Assembly: GCA_905372865.1 (NCBI GenBank)
Contig: CAJPQT010000004.1
Coordinates: forward strand, 37,434-101,433
From: an uncultured Centipeda sp.
GTDB taxonomy: Bacteria > Bacillota > Negativicutes > Selenomonadales > Selenomonadaceae
Reading direction: 5' to 3'
Length of the DNA stretch: 64,000 nt
In this document: positions 26,437 to 33,993 of the stretch, in pieces
Layout: each line of letters opens with the position of its first letter
Position numbering within the stretch: position 1 is the first letter of the stretch
Notes under the pieces: generated by a model
Databases searched by the model: none
What the model was told of the DNA's origin: nothing
Seen by the model: the letters and a program-made list of their open reading frames with translations, nothing else
Made by a program: the position numbers and the translations under genes

Positions 26437-26473
26437 AACCGGCAACCGCTCTCTTTCGAGCAGGCTGCCGGTT
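26437..26473 (-). terminator. Intrinsic terminator of a minus-strand unit
   Basis: AACCGGCA/TGCCGGTT with an inner GCTC/GAGC pairing. On the minus strand it is followed by TTTTTGATTT, so it serves best for transcription arriving from the right (26.9 kb side). It also lies 34 bases after the convergent Sua5 gene. Confidence 0.75.
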
Positions 26474-26507
26474 CACATAGCGATTGCCATAAAAGTGAAA
26501 CACGTCC

Positions 26508-26603
26508 TTATTCAGTTGTTGGATGCCGTACGGACACCATGTGTGTCCGCATGACCTTGTATTGTACGTTCAGCTGAAACCGTTTTGGAGATCTCAATAT
26601 CAT
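26508..26603 (-). CDS. Small ORF B of the minus-strand unit (31 aa)
   Basis: ATG 26603 overlaps the stop of ORF A as ATGA. The peptide begins MILRSPKRFQLNVQYKVMRT and ends VRHPTTE. It is basic and has a protein-like composition, but I recognise no family. It ends 35 bases before the minus-strand terminator. It is too short to be certain; the region may equally act as RNA, since GGACAC/GTGTCC (26532-26548) forms a hairpin inside it. Confidence 0.3.
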   Translation of the reverse strand: MILRSPKRFQLNVQYKVMRTHMVSVRHPTTE

Positions 26604-26803
26604 CCAATTTGCGCGCTAGGTTTTCGAAAAACGAATCGTACAGAGAAACTGTCACGCCCCGACCGTTCGGGGATGACGGCGCCAGAGCCATTCCTTGCCG
26701 ATGCAATGCCATATGAGATCAGCAGTCTGCGCTGTCTCCGCTCTTCTTCAAAGATGCATTCCCATCAGGGGGCATGGTCACTGCGCTGTGCGAAATGTGT
26801 CAA
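26600..26803 (-). CDS. Small ORF A of the minus-strand unit, with an in-frame UGA
   Basis: TTG 26803 lies seven bases after GGAGA, the only well-spaced start. It encodes 12 residues (MTHFAQRSDHAP), then TGA (26767-26765). The same frame stays open for 54 more codons (WECIFEEERRQRRLLISYGI to RKPSAQIG) up to the TGA at 26600. It could be a broken gene, a recoded UGA, or chance within an RNA gene. A strong hairpin (26651-26677) lies in the second part. Another frame here is open for 66 codons (26512-26712) without a Shine-Dalgarno. Confidence 0.3.
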
Positions 26804-26865
26804 TAGACATTCTCCTTTCCATTGCCATAGATGTTACTCGGAGAGATATCTCTTTTCTTGTGTTT

Positions 26866-26894
26866 ATCATATCATAAATAACATGGTTGTGCAA
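26866..26894 (-). promoter_or_regulatory. Promoter of the minus-strand unit
   Basis: On the minus strand TTGCAC (26894-26889), a 17-bp spacer and TATGAT (26871-26866), with a Shine-Dalgarno AAAGGAGA at 26818-26811. It faces away from comF, whose start is 15 bases to the right. Transcription would run from about 26859 to the terminator at 26437. Confidence 0.6.
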
Positions 26895-26908
26895 TAGCTT
26901 TTTGTTGA

Positions 26909-27577
26909 ATGCTTGGAGAAATGCCGTTGTTCTCAATGTTTCTAAACTTTCTGTTTCCGCCGCGCTGCCCAAACTGTCGCGCCTACGTCGAGCGCCGCGG
27001 GGATTTCTGTGCGCCCTGTATGCGCCGCCTCGTTCATGTACACGCCCTCGTACGTCCGACGGAGGCCGCAGATGTTCTCGACGGCATCTGGGCATTCGCG
27101 CATTATCGTGAGGCGGTGCGTGACCTCCTGCGCGCACTGAAATATCAAAAGAGGAAGTCTGCACTTCCCCCGCTGCATGCAGTCTTGCAGGCGGGAGATG
27201 GGATTCTCGCACAGTTGCCGCATCCCATTGCCGCCGTTCCCGTTCCCCTTGCGGCAGAGCGTGCGCGGACGCGCGGGTTCAACCAAGCGGAGGAGATCTT
27301 TGCACCGTGGCTCCACGCACATGATATTGCGCTCACTGCACTGCTCATCCGCACGCGCGCGACGGCACCGCTCTACGATCATACGCGTGCGGAACGCCGG
27401 CGGGAGCTGCGCGGCGCCTTTGCCGTGACAGAGGGGGCGGATGTCGCAGGGGTGGATGTTCTCCTCGTCGACGACATCATGACGACAGGAGCAACGCTCA
27501 CGGAGTGTGCCCGTGTCTTAAAGCGTGCGGGAGCACGGCGGGTCTATGCGTTTGTTCTGGCGAGCGAGCATCTGTGA
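26909..27577 (+). CDS. comF: ComF-family phosphoribosyltransferase-like protein
   Basis: A 222-residue protein with an N-terminal zinc-ribbon (FPPRCPNCRAYVE ... CAPC) and a C-terminal phosphoribosyltransferase fold with the PRPP loop VDVLLVDDIMTTGATLTECA. ComF helps take up single-stranded DNA in competent cells; the exact activity is unsettled. The start is uncertain: ATG 26909 has no Shine-Dalgarno, while TTG 26927 is well spaced from GGAGA and removes six residues. Confidence 0.9.
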   Translation: MLGEMPLFSMFLNFLFPPRCPNCRAYVERRGDFCAPCMRRLVHVHALVRPTEAADVLDGIWAFAHYREAVRDLLRALKYQKRKSALPPLHAVLQAGDGILAQLPHPIAAVPVPLAAERARTRGFNQAEEIFAPWLHAHDIALTALLIRTRATAPLYDHTRAERRRELRGAFAVTEGADVAGVDVLLVDDIMTTGATLTECARVLKRAGARRVYAFVLASEHL

Positions 27578-27606
27578 TGGATGTCATAGGGCGTGGGGCA
27601 ATGTGC

Positions 27607-27635
27607 TTGTAAAAAATACAGGAAAGCCCTATAAT
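27607..27635 (+). promoter_or_regulatory. Promoter of ilvBN
   Basis: TTGTAA (27607-27612), 17-bp spacer, perfect TATAAT (27630-27635). Predicted start near 27642, leaving a leader of about 90 bases before ilvB. Confidence 0.7.
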
Positions 27636-27643
27636 GGAATTGT

Positions 27644-27721
27644 ATGATTGGGGATTCCATCGAAAGTGCCGACATGAGCCCCCATATGCGGGCTGCATGG
27701 TCGGTACTTTTGTTGTTTTAG
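27644..27721 (+). promoter_or_regulatory. ilvB leader: attenuator hairpin and leader ORF
   Basis: The leader can fold into AAAGTGCCGAC/GTCGGTACTTT (27663-27673 with 27700-27710, one G-U) continued by ATG/CAT and AGCCC/GGGCT, then TTGTTGTTTT: a terminator-like form. The same stretch is a 25-codon ORF starting at 27644, two or three bases from the predicted transcription start. It ends in Val-Leu-Leu-Leu-Phe codons, and its stop TAG (27719-27721) overlaps the ilvB Shine-Dalgarno. This suggests branched-chain amino-acid control through translation of the leader. No T-box is present. Confidence 0.5.
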
Positions 27722-27732
27722 GAGGGGTTCTA

Positions 27733-29424
27733 TTGCTGATGAATGGTGCACGCGCTCTCTTGGAGAGCTTGAAGGCCGAGGGAGTTGAGGTCGTCTTCGG
27801 CTATCCGGGGGGAGCCGTCCTCACACTCTACGATGAAGTATACAAGATGAAATTTCCGCACATCCTCACGCGCCATGAGCAGGGCGCGGCGCATGCGGCG
27901 GACGGGTATGCCAGAGCCTCGGGCAAGGTCGGCGTCGCCTTTGCGACCTCGGGTCCCGGAGCGACGAATCTCGTGACGGGCATCGCGACGGCGCACATGG
28001 ACTCCGTTCCGATGGTCTGCATCACGGGACAGGTGGCCAATCCGTATATCGGCAAGGATTCGTTCCAGGAGGCGGATATTGTCGGCATCACGACCCCGAT
28101 CACAAAGCACAACTATCTCGTCAAGAACGTCAACGATATTCCGCGTGTTGTAAAGGAAGCGTTCTATATCGCGCGGACGGGACGTCCCGGTGTTGTGGCC
28201 ATCGACGTGGCAAAGGATGTATTCGACGCACAGATCGAATACTGTTATCCGGAGACGGTGGAGCTGCACGGATATACGGGCGATGTCCCCTATGAGGTGC
28301 CTGCCGTGTGGGCGGCGGCGGAGGCTCTCTTCGCCGCGCAGCGCCCCCTGCTGTTCGTCGGCGGCGGCGTTGTGCTCTCGGATACGGCGGCGTATGTGCG
28401 CGAGCTCCTTGAACGCACGGGAATGCCCTCCGTGGCGACCCTTATGGGCATCGGCGGCGTTCCCGCAGGTGCCGATGGGTATACGGGTATGGCGGGCATG
28501 CACGGCGCCTACGCCTCGAATATGGCAATTCAGGAGTGCGATCTTCTGATCGCCGTCGGCACGCGGTTCAGTGACCGCGTAACAGGAAATACAGCGGCAT
28601 TTGCGCCGAAGGCGCGGATTGTACACTTTGACATTGATCCCGCAGAGTTCAATAAGAACGTGCGTGCAGACATCCCCGTCATCGGTGACCTGCGACAGAC
28701 GCTGCCCGCCTTCCTCGATGTGGTGAAGAACAGCAGTGCAGAGGATCTTACCGCACGCTTTCGCCCGTGGCGCGGTGAGGTGTTCTCGATGGAGCGTGCC
28801 CATCCGCTCGGTTGGAAGGCATCGGAGGACATCCGCCCCGAGGAGCTCATCCGTCGTGTGCGTGAGCTCGTTCCAAAGGATGCGATCTGCGTTACGGATG
28901 TGGGGCAGCATCAGATGTGGGCAGCGCAGTTCTTCGGCTGCACGGAGCCGCGCCACTTTCTCACCTCGGGCGGTCTCGGCACGATGGGCTACGGTCTGCC
29001 GGCTGCGATTGGGGCGAAACTGGCGCATCCCGACAAGGAGGTCGTCCTCATCACGGGCGACGGCAGCATCATGATGAACTGTCAGGAGCTGGCGACGATG
29101 GCAGACAACGACATTGACGTGAAGATCGTCATTGTCCACAACGCCATCCTCGGCATGGTCGGGCAGTGGCAGCGGCTCTTCTACAGCCGTCGTTACTCTG
29201 CCTCGGAGCTCAAGGGGAAGACCGATTTCGTAAAGCTCGCCGAGGCAATGGGCGTTGCGGGCTGCCGTATCGAGACACGGGAGGCGTTGGCGGAGATACT
29301 GCCGCAGGTTCTTCATGCGAAGGGGGCACGACTGATCGATGTGATCGTGCCCGAGGAGGCCGATGTTGTGCCGATGGTGCCGGGCGGCAAGCGGCTCGAT
29401 CAGATGGTGCTCGGAGGGAGATAA
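27733..29424 (+). CDS. ilvB: Acetolactate synthase, large subunit
   Basis: Thiamine-diphosphate enzyme for the first common step of valine, leucine and isoleucine synthesis. Visible are the catalytic-Glu region (ILTRHEQGAAHAADGYARAS), ATSGPGATNLVTGIA, and the ThDP-binding motif ITGDGSIMMNCQELATM. It has 563 residues from TTG 27733, seven bases after AGGAGG. ATG 27739 is the alternative. The frame reaches back to an ATG at 27634, but that overlaps the -10 box and cannot be the start. Confidence 0.95.
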   Translation: MLMNGARALLESLKAEGVEVVFGYPGGAVLTLYDEVYKMKFPHILTRHEQGAAHAADGYARASGKVGVAFATSGPGATNLVTGIATAHMDSVPMVCITGQVANPYIGKDSFQEADIVGITTPITKHNYLVKNVNDIPRVVKEAFYIARTGRPGVVAIDVAKDVFDAQIEYCYPETVELHGYTGDVPYEVPAVWAAAEALFAAQRPLLFVGGGVVLSDTAAYVRELLERTGMPSVATLMGIGGVPAGADGYTGMAGMHGAYASNMAIQECDLLIAVGTRFSDRVTGNTAAFAPKARIVHFDIDPAEFNKNVRADIPVIGDLRQTLPAFLDVVKNSSAEDLTARFRPWRGEVFSMERAHPLGWKASEDIRPEELIRRVRELVPKDAICVTDVGQHQMWAAQFFGCTEPRHFLTSGGLGTMGYGLPAAIGAKLAHPDKEVVLITGDGSIMMNCQELATMADNDIDVKIVIVHNAILGMVGQWQRLFYSRRYSASELKGKTDFVKLAEAMGVAGCRIETREALAEILPQVLHAKGARLIDVIVPEEADVVPMVPGGKRLDQMVLGGR

Positions 29425-29425
29425 G

Positions 29426-29926
29426 ATGGATAAATATTTGCTCGCCGTGCTCGTCGACAACAAGCCCGGCGTTCTCACACATATTGCGGGGCTCATCAGC
29501 CGCCGCGCGTTCAACATCGAAAGCATCTCCGCCGGCTATACGGAGGAGCAGGATGTCACACGCATCAACATCGTCGTCTCAGTCGCCTCGGAGAATGAGC
29601 TGCGACAGGTCGTGACGCAGCTCTCGAAGCTCATCGATGTGGTGAAGATCGTCAATCTTACACAGTTTGAATCCATCACGCGTGAGCTGGTGCTCATCAA
29701 GGTACGTGCGACGAAGGAGAACCGCGCGGAGATCATCGATGTGGTGAACATCTTCCGCGCGCGCATCGTGGATGTCGGCGTGGAGAACGTTGTCATCGAA
29801 CTGACGGGTGATGCGAAGAAGATCGACGCGCTCTCGGAACTCCTGTCCGACTATGGGATCATTGAGATCGCACGGACGGGCGCGATTGCACTCTCACGCG
29901 GCCCCGTCCCTGTGAAGCAGATGTAA
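29426..29926 (+). CDS. ilvN: Acetolactate synthase, small regulatory subunit
   Basis: A 166-residue ACT-domain subunit that gives valine feedback inhibition. It begins MDKYLLAVLVDNKPGVLTHI with the ACT signature and continues RRAFNIESISAGYTEEQDVT. The ATG lies one base after the ilvB stop, with GGAGGGAG as Shine-Dalgarno. No ilvC or leu genes follow in this window. Confidence 0.96.
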   Translation: MDKYLLAVLVDNKPGVLTHIAGLISRRAFNIESISAGYTEEQDVTRINIVVSVASENELRQVVTQLSKLIDVVKIVNLTQFESITRELVLIKVRATKENRAEIIDVVNIFRARIVDVGVENVVIELTGDAKKIDALSELLSDYGIIEIARTGAIALSRGPVPVKQM

Positions 29927-30080
29927 AGAAGCACCGATCAATTCGGGAGAGCCATCGGGCAGCTGAGCACCGGCGCGGCGGGAGATCCCTGCAGAGCCAT
30001 CGAAACGTCAGGATGAGATCGGCACGGTTGGCAAGGCACGCGGCGATTTGTTGTTTTTTTGACTTTTTTACAAAATACCT
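29927..30080. other. Non-coding stretch between ilvN and the groES promoter
   Basis: I see no convincing gene or terminator here. The first half is GC-rich with a repeated GCCATCG word; the second half turns T-rich (TTGTTGTTTTTTT around 30048-30060) and could end ilvBN transcription without a strong stem. Confidence 0.4.
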
Positions 30081-30081
30081 A

Positions 30082-30110
30082 TTGACTTTTTGACTTAAAA
30101 CGATTACTAT
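30082..30110 (+). promoter_or_regulatory. Promoter of groESL
   Basis: TTGACT (30082-30087), 17-bp spacer, TACTAT (30105-30110). It is followed closely by the CIRCE operator, so the start of transcription lies at the edge of the operator. Confidence 0.65.
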
Positions 30111-30122
30111 ATACATCGTAAG

Positions 30123-30149
30123 TTAGCACTCGGCAAATGAGAGTGCTAA
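30123..30149 (+). promoter_or_regulatory. CIRCE operator (HrcA binding site)
   Basis: Perfect consensus TTAGCACTC, nine bases, GAGTGCTAA. Known: the HrcA repressor binds CIRCE and is released when GroEL is occupied by unfolded proteins. It lies 40 bases before the groES start. Confidence 0.97.
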
Positions 30150-30188
30150 CACAATAAAAGATTTGTATGAAACTAGGAGGCAGATACC

Positions 30189-30470
30189 ATGATTAAGCCA
30201 CTGGGCGAACGTGTTGTCATTGAAGTCGCGGAGAGCGATGTCACGACGGCGAGCGGCATTGTGCTCCCCGACACGGCGAAGGAAAAGCCGCAGAAGGGCA
30301 AGGTCGTTGCCGTTGGCACAGGCAAGCTGCTCGATAACGGCGAGCGCGCTGCAATGGAGGTCAAGGTCGGCGACGGCGTTGTCTTCTCGAAGTACTCGGG
30401 TTCCGAGATCAAGGTCGATGACAAGGACTACCTCATCGTTCGTGAGAGCGACATTCTGGCAATCCTGTAA
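30189..30470 (+). CDS. groES: Co-chaperonin GroES
   Basis: A 93-residue lid of the GroEL chamber. Typical start MIKPLGERVVIEVAESDVTT, mobile loop TASGIVLPDTAKEKPQKGKV and end DYLIVRESDILAIL. Shine-Dalgarno TAGGAGG. Transcribed with groEL under CIRCE control. Confidence 0.98.
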   Translation: MIKPLGERVVIEVAESDVTTASGIVLPDTAKEKPQKGKVVAVGTGKLLDNGERAAMEVKVGDGVVFSKYSGSEIKVDDKDYLIVRESDILAIL

Positions 30471-30492
30471 TATATAAGTGGAGGCAGTATAA

Positions 30493-32121
30493 ATGGCAAA
30501 GCAGATTCTGTTTGACGAAGAAGCACGCCGCGCACTCGGCCGCGGTGTGGATGCACTGGCAAACGCGGTCAAGGTTACGCTCGGCCCCAAGGGACGCAAT
30601 GTTGTTCTGGACAAGAAATACGGTGCTCCGACGATCACAAACGACGGCGTGACAATTGCACGCGACATCGAGCTCGAGGATCCCTTTGAGAATATGGGCG
30701 CACAGCTCGTGAAGGAAGTCGCGACGAAGACGAACGACATCGCGGGCGACGGTACGACGACGGCGACACTCCTCGCGCAGGCGATGATTCAGGAGGGGAT
30801 GCGCAACGTTGTTGCGGGCGCAAACCCGATGATCGTCAAGAAGGGCATCGAGACGGCCGTCAAGACGCTCGTCGAGGAGATCAAGAGCAAGGCACAGAAG
30901 GTCGAGACGAAGGCGAAGATCGCGCAGGTCGCGGCAATCTCCTCCGGCGACACCGAGGTCGGCGATCTCATTGCAGAGGCGATGGAGAAGGTCGGCAAGG
31001 ACGGCGTCATCACGGTTGAGGAGTCCAAGTCCATGGACACGAACCTCTCGGTTGTCGAGGGCATGCAGTTCGACCGCGGCTACATCTCCCCGTACATGGT
31101 GACGGACACCGAGAAGATGGAAGCTGTCATGGACGATCCGTATGTGCTCATCACGGATCGCAAGATCTCGTCCGTTGCGGACATCCTGCCCGTTCTTGAG
31201 CAGGTTGTAAAGCAGGGCAAGCAGATCGTCATCATCGCCGAGGATCTTGACGGTGAGGCTCTTGCGACCATCGTTGTCAACAAGCTGCGCGGCACGTTCA
31301 AGGCCCTTGCCGTGAAGGCTCCGGGCTTCGGCGACCGCCGCAAGGCAATGCTCGAGGACATCGCAATCCTCACGGGCGGCACGGTCATCAGCGAGGAGAT
31401 CGGCCGCAAGCTCGACAGCGTGACGCTGGCCGATCTCGGCCGTGCACGTCAGGTGCGTTCCACGAAGGAAGAGACAACGATCGTGGACGGTGCGGGCGAC
31501 AAGGCGCAGATTGCGGGGCGTGTCGACCAGCTCAAGAAGCAGATCGCAGACACCACGTCCGACTTCGACCGCGAGAAGCTGCAGGAGCGCCTTGCAAAGC
31601 TCTCCGGCGGTGTGGCGGTTGTCGAGATCGGCGCAGCGACGGAAGTCGAGATGAAGGACAAGAAGTACCGCGTCGAGGATGCGCTCAACGCAACGCGTGC
31701 AGCGGTTGAAGAGGGCATCGTTGCCGGCGGCGGCACGACGTTCATCGACATCCTCCCGGCGCTTGACAAGATCAAGGCAGAGGGCGATGTGAAGGTCGGC
31801 GTTGAGATCGTGAAGCGTGCAATCGAGGCTCCTGTCCGCCAGATCGCGGAGAACGCAGGTCTTGAGGGCTCTGTCGTGGTCGATAGCGTGAAGAAGGCGG
31901 GCGACGGCGTTGGCTTCAACGCGCTTGAGAACACCTACGTCGACATGATCGGCGCGGGCATCGTCGACCCTGCGAAGGTCACGCGCTCTGCCCTGCAGAA
32001 TGCAGCGTCGATTGCGGCGATGGTGCTCACCACCGAGACGCTTGTCACAGACAAGCCGGAGCCCGAGGCTCCGATGCCGGCAGGTGCGCCGGGCATGGGC
32101 GGTATGGGCGGCATGATGTAA
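30493..32121 (+). CDS. groEL: Chaperonin GroEL
   Basis: A 542-residue ATP-dependent folding chamber. ATP-binding NDGVTIARDIELEDPFENMG and DGTTTATLLAQAM, apical-domain and equatorial motifs (VEEGIVAGGGTTFID) and the Gly/Met-rich tail GMGGMGGMM are all present. Codon use is strongly biased, as expected for a highly expressed gene. It follows groES by 22 bases with a GGAGG site. Confidence 0.98.
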   Translation: MAKQILFDEEARRALGRGVDALANAVKVTLGPKGRNVVLDKKYGAPTITNDGVTIARDIELEDPFENMGAQLVKEVATKTNDIAGDGTTTATLLAQAMIQEGMRNVVAGANPMIVKKGIETAVKTLVEEIKSKAQKVETKAKIAQVAAISSGDTEVGDLIAEAMEKVGKDGVITVEESKSMDTNLSVVEGMQFDRGYISPYMVTDTEKMEAVMDDPYVLITDRKISSVADILPVLEQVVKQGKQIVIIAEDLDGEALATIVVNKLRGTFKALAVKAPGFGDRRKAMLEDIAILTGGTVISEEIGRKLDSVTLADLGRARQVRSTKEETTIVDGAGDKAQIAGRVDQLKKQIADTTSDFDREKLQERLAKLSGGVAVVEIGAATEVEMKDKKYRVEDALNATRAAVEEGIVAGGGTTFIDILPALDKIKAEGDVKVGVEIVKRAIEAPVRQIAENAGLEGSVVVDSVKKAGDGVGFNALENTYVDMIGAGIVDPAKVTRSALQNAASIAAMVLTTETLVTDKPEPEAPMPAGAPGMGGMGGMM

Positions 32122-32153
32122 GACATCTGCGTGACGCTTAAAATTTAAATACG

Positions 32154-32196
32154 AAGAGGTATGTTTCTTTACAGATGGAAACATACCTCTTTTTTG
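32154..32196 (+). terminator. Terminator after groEL
   Basis: Perfect 13-bp stem (32155-32167 with 32178-32190) followed by six T. A textbook intrinsic terminator. Confidence 0.93.
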
Positions 32197-32230
32197 CTAT
32201 AATGTTTACGCAAATTCAGCCAAGATGATA

Positions 32231-32259
32231 TTGTATGAATAGAAATGCGGTGCTATACT
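32231..32259 (+). promoter_or_regulatory. Extended -10 promoter of the SAF-domain oxidoreductase
   Basis: TTGTAT (32231-32236), 17-bp spacer, TATACT (32254-32259) preceded by TGC. A small CCACC/GGTGG hairpin lies in the 50-base leader just before the Shine-Dalgarno. Confidence 0.65.
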
Positions 32260-32314
32260 AAGCTCAGAGCAGAGAGGTATTGTTCCACCGACAGGTGGGC
32301 GAAAGGAGTTTCGC

Positions 32315-33637
32315 ATGCTGAATATGGACAAGAAACTCGCAAAGCGCGAGGAAGAGGGCAAGATCATCCGTGCGGGCATCGTCGGCGCGGGTCAGATGGG
32401 GCGCGGCATGGTTACGCAGATGGCGCTCATGAAGGGAATCATGCCCGCGATTGTCTCGGATATCAAATTTGAAAACGTCATCAACGCCTTTCACTACGCG
32501 GGCATCAGCGATGAGAACATCGCTGTTGCGAAGACCCTCGAAGAAGCGAACCGCTACATGGAGCAGGGAAAATACGTCGCAACGGAGAACTCGGACCTCA
32601 TCTCGCAGGCGAATCTCGTTGAAGTCGCCATCGACGTGACGGGCGTGCCAGAGGTCGGTGTCAAGATCGCGATCGACGCGATGAACAACAAGAAGCACGT
32701 TGTCATGATGGATGTCGAGACCGATGTTGTCATCGGCAGTTATCTGAAGAAGCTCGGCGATAAAAACGGCGTTATCTACACGGGCTCGGCAGGCGATGAG
32801 CCGGGTGCCGTCATGGAGCTCTACTCCTTTGCGCGCGCGATGGGCATGGAAGTCGTTGTCATGGGCAAGGGCAAGAACAACAAGCTTGACTACGATTGCA
32901 ACCCCGACACCGTACTCGAAGAGGCGACGCGCCGCAAGATGAGCCCGCGCATGCTTACCTCGTTCAAGGACGGCACCAAGACCATGGTCGAGATGACCGC
33001 GATGTCGAATGCGACGGGCTTTATCCCCGACGTGATCGGCGGACATGGTCCCTCCGCCTCACCGAAAGATCGCTGCGCCGACCTCAACGAGATCTTTAAA
33101 CTCAAGAAGGACGGCGGCATTCTTGAAAAGCACCATGTTGTCGAGTACGTCAACGGCATTGCGCCCGGTGTCTTTGTCACCGTCACCACGCAGAACGAGG
33201 AGATCGCCTACCAGATGGGCTATCACAGCATGGGCCCCGGCCCCCTCTGGACACTCTACCGCCCGTACCATCTTTGCAACCTCGAGACCCCGCTCACCGT
33301 CGCGAAGATCGTCATTGACGGCGAGCCGACCATCATCCCTCTTGACGGTCCCGTTAGCGAGTGCATCACCGTCGCCAAGCGTGATCTGAAGGCAGGGGAG
33401 ACCATCGACGGCATCGGCGGCTACACTACCTACGGCTCGATTGCGACGGCGCAGGAGACCTATGAAAAGGGATACGTTGTCTACGCACTCGTCAACAAGA
33501 ACGCACGCATGAAGTGCGACGTCAAGAAGGGTACCCTCCTCACCCTCGACATGGTCGATCTCGATACCTCCACCCAGCTCTACCAAGTACGCAAAGAGCA
33601 GGACAAGATGTATCATAATGGTTATGCGCTGAAGTAA
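32315..33637 (+). CDS. NAD(P)-dependent homoserine-dehydrogenase-like oxidoreductase with SAF domain
   Basis: A 440-residue protein. The Rossmann motif IRAGIVGAGQMGRGMVTQMA lies at about residues 18-37 and the substrate-domain region follows (KHVVMMDVETDVVIGSYL, YTGSAGDEPGAVMELY). A SAF/AFP-like domain occupies about residues 355-425 (ECITVAKRDLKAGETIDGIG). Related proteins oxidise sugar acids or polyol phosphates, but I cannot assign the substrate. It stands alone between two terminators, with its own promoter. The Shine-Dalgarno is AAAGGAG. Confidence 0.8.
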   Translation: MLNMDKKLAKREEEGKIIRAGIVGAGQMGRGMVTQMALMKGIMPAIVSDIKFENVINAFHYAGISDENIAVAKTLEEANRYMEQGKYVATENSDLISQANLVEVAIDVTGVPEVGVKIAIDAMNNKKHVVMMDVETDVVIGSYLKKLGDKNGVIYTGSAGDEPGAVMELYSFARAMGMEVVVMGKGKNNKLDYDCNPDTVLEEATRRKMSPRMLTSFKDGTKTMVEMTAMSNATGFIPDVIGGHGPSASPKDRCADLNEIFKLKKDGGILEKHHVVEYVNGIAPGVFVTVTTQNEEIAYQMGYHSMGPGPLWTLYRPYHLCNLETPLTVAKIVIDGEPTIIPLDGPVSECITVAKRDLKAGETIDGIGGYTTYGSIATAQETYEKGYVVYALVNKNARMKCDVKKGTLLTLDMVDLDTSTQLYQVRKEQDKMYHNGYALK

Positions 33638-33639
33638 GC

Positions 33640-33738
33640 GCAACGAGAGAACGCAAGAGCCTGTTCTCGACCCATCCCGATACGCAGGAGCGCATCGCGC
33701 GTCTGCGTGAGCAAGCGCAGCGGATGAACATTCGCTGA
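33640..33738 (+). pseudogene. Remnant of an HtpX/M48-type protease C-terminus
   Basis: Beginning three bases after the SAF-domain gene, one frame reads RKSLFSTHPDTQERIARLRE and ends QRMNIR then TGA. The LFSTHP-T-ERI-RL pattern is the well-known C-terminus of HtpX and related M48 membrane proteases. The rest of the gene is absent: the upstream sequence belongs to another frame of the oxidoreductase gene. I read it as a deletion scar. Confidence 0.65.
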
Positions 33739-33762
33739 ATATAATACCGAATACAACACCAG

Positions 33763-33802
33763 AAGCCCCTTCGGCGCAGCAAACTCGTCGAAGGGGCTTT
33801 TT
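33763..33802 (+). terminator. Terminator after the SAF-domain gene
   Basis: Perfect 11-bp stem AAGCCCCTTCG/CGAAGGGGCTT (33763-33773 with 33789-33799), 15-nt loop, then a T-run. Confidence 0.92.
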
Positions 33803-33954
33803 GTGTTGCTTTACAGAAATTGTATACAATGGATATTGAAAACCATAATCGACTTATGTTGATGGGAGGTTTCTTTGGGGGGGAGGGGCTTGACCGAATA
33901 AGAGATGTACGGGTGGATGGCGGCAGCAGGGCGAGGGGATTGTCCGCTGCCGCC
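33801..33954 (+). promoter_or_regulatory. Upstream region of nikA: candidate promoter, palindrome and leader hairpin
   Basis: ATTGTATACAAT (33819-33830) is a perfect 12-bp palindrome. It contains TATACA, which with TTGTGT (33801-33806) gives a weak promoter at 16-bp spacing. Further down, GGCGGCAGC/GCTGCCGCC (33919-33927 with 33946-33954) forms a perfect 9-bp stem. The palindrome could be an operator; no nickel-regulator motif is recognised. Confidence 0.4.
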
Positions 33955-33993
33955 GGCTATGGGATGGATTTAAGGAAATTTTAAGGAGGCTTT

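Noticed and set aside
26523..26897. A 124-codon plus-strand ORF between Sua5 and comF
   Set aside because: It has no Shine-Dalgarno, an odd composition rich in Cys, His and Arg, and lies opposite the better supported minus-strand unit.
27578..27732. T-box riboswitch upstream of ilvB
   Set aside because: No T-box sequence, specifier loop or stem I layout could be found. The leader is only about 90 bases.
29927..30060. Second copy of the 39006 palindromic element (a partial match to one arm near 29932-29950)
   Set aside because: Only about 15 bases resemble one arm, with mismatches, and there is no partner arm.
30433..32184. A 583-codon open frame antisense to groEL
   Set aside because: It is a by-product of the strong codon bias of groEL. 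The translation is rich in His, Arg and Leu and shows no domain.
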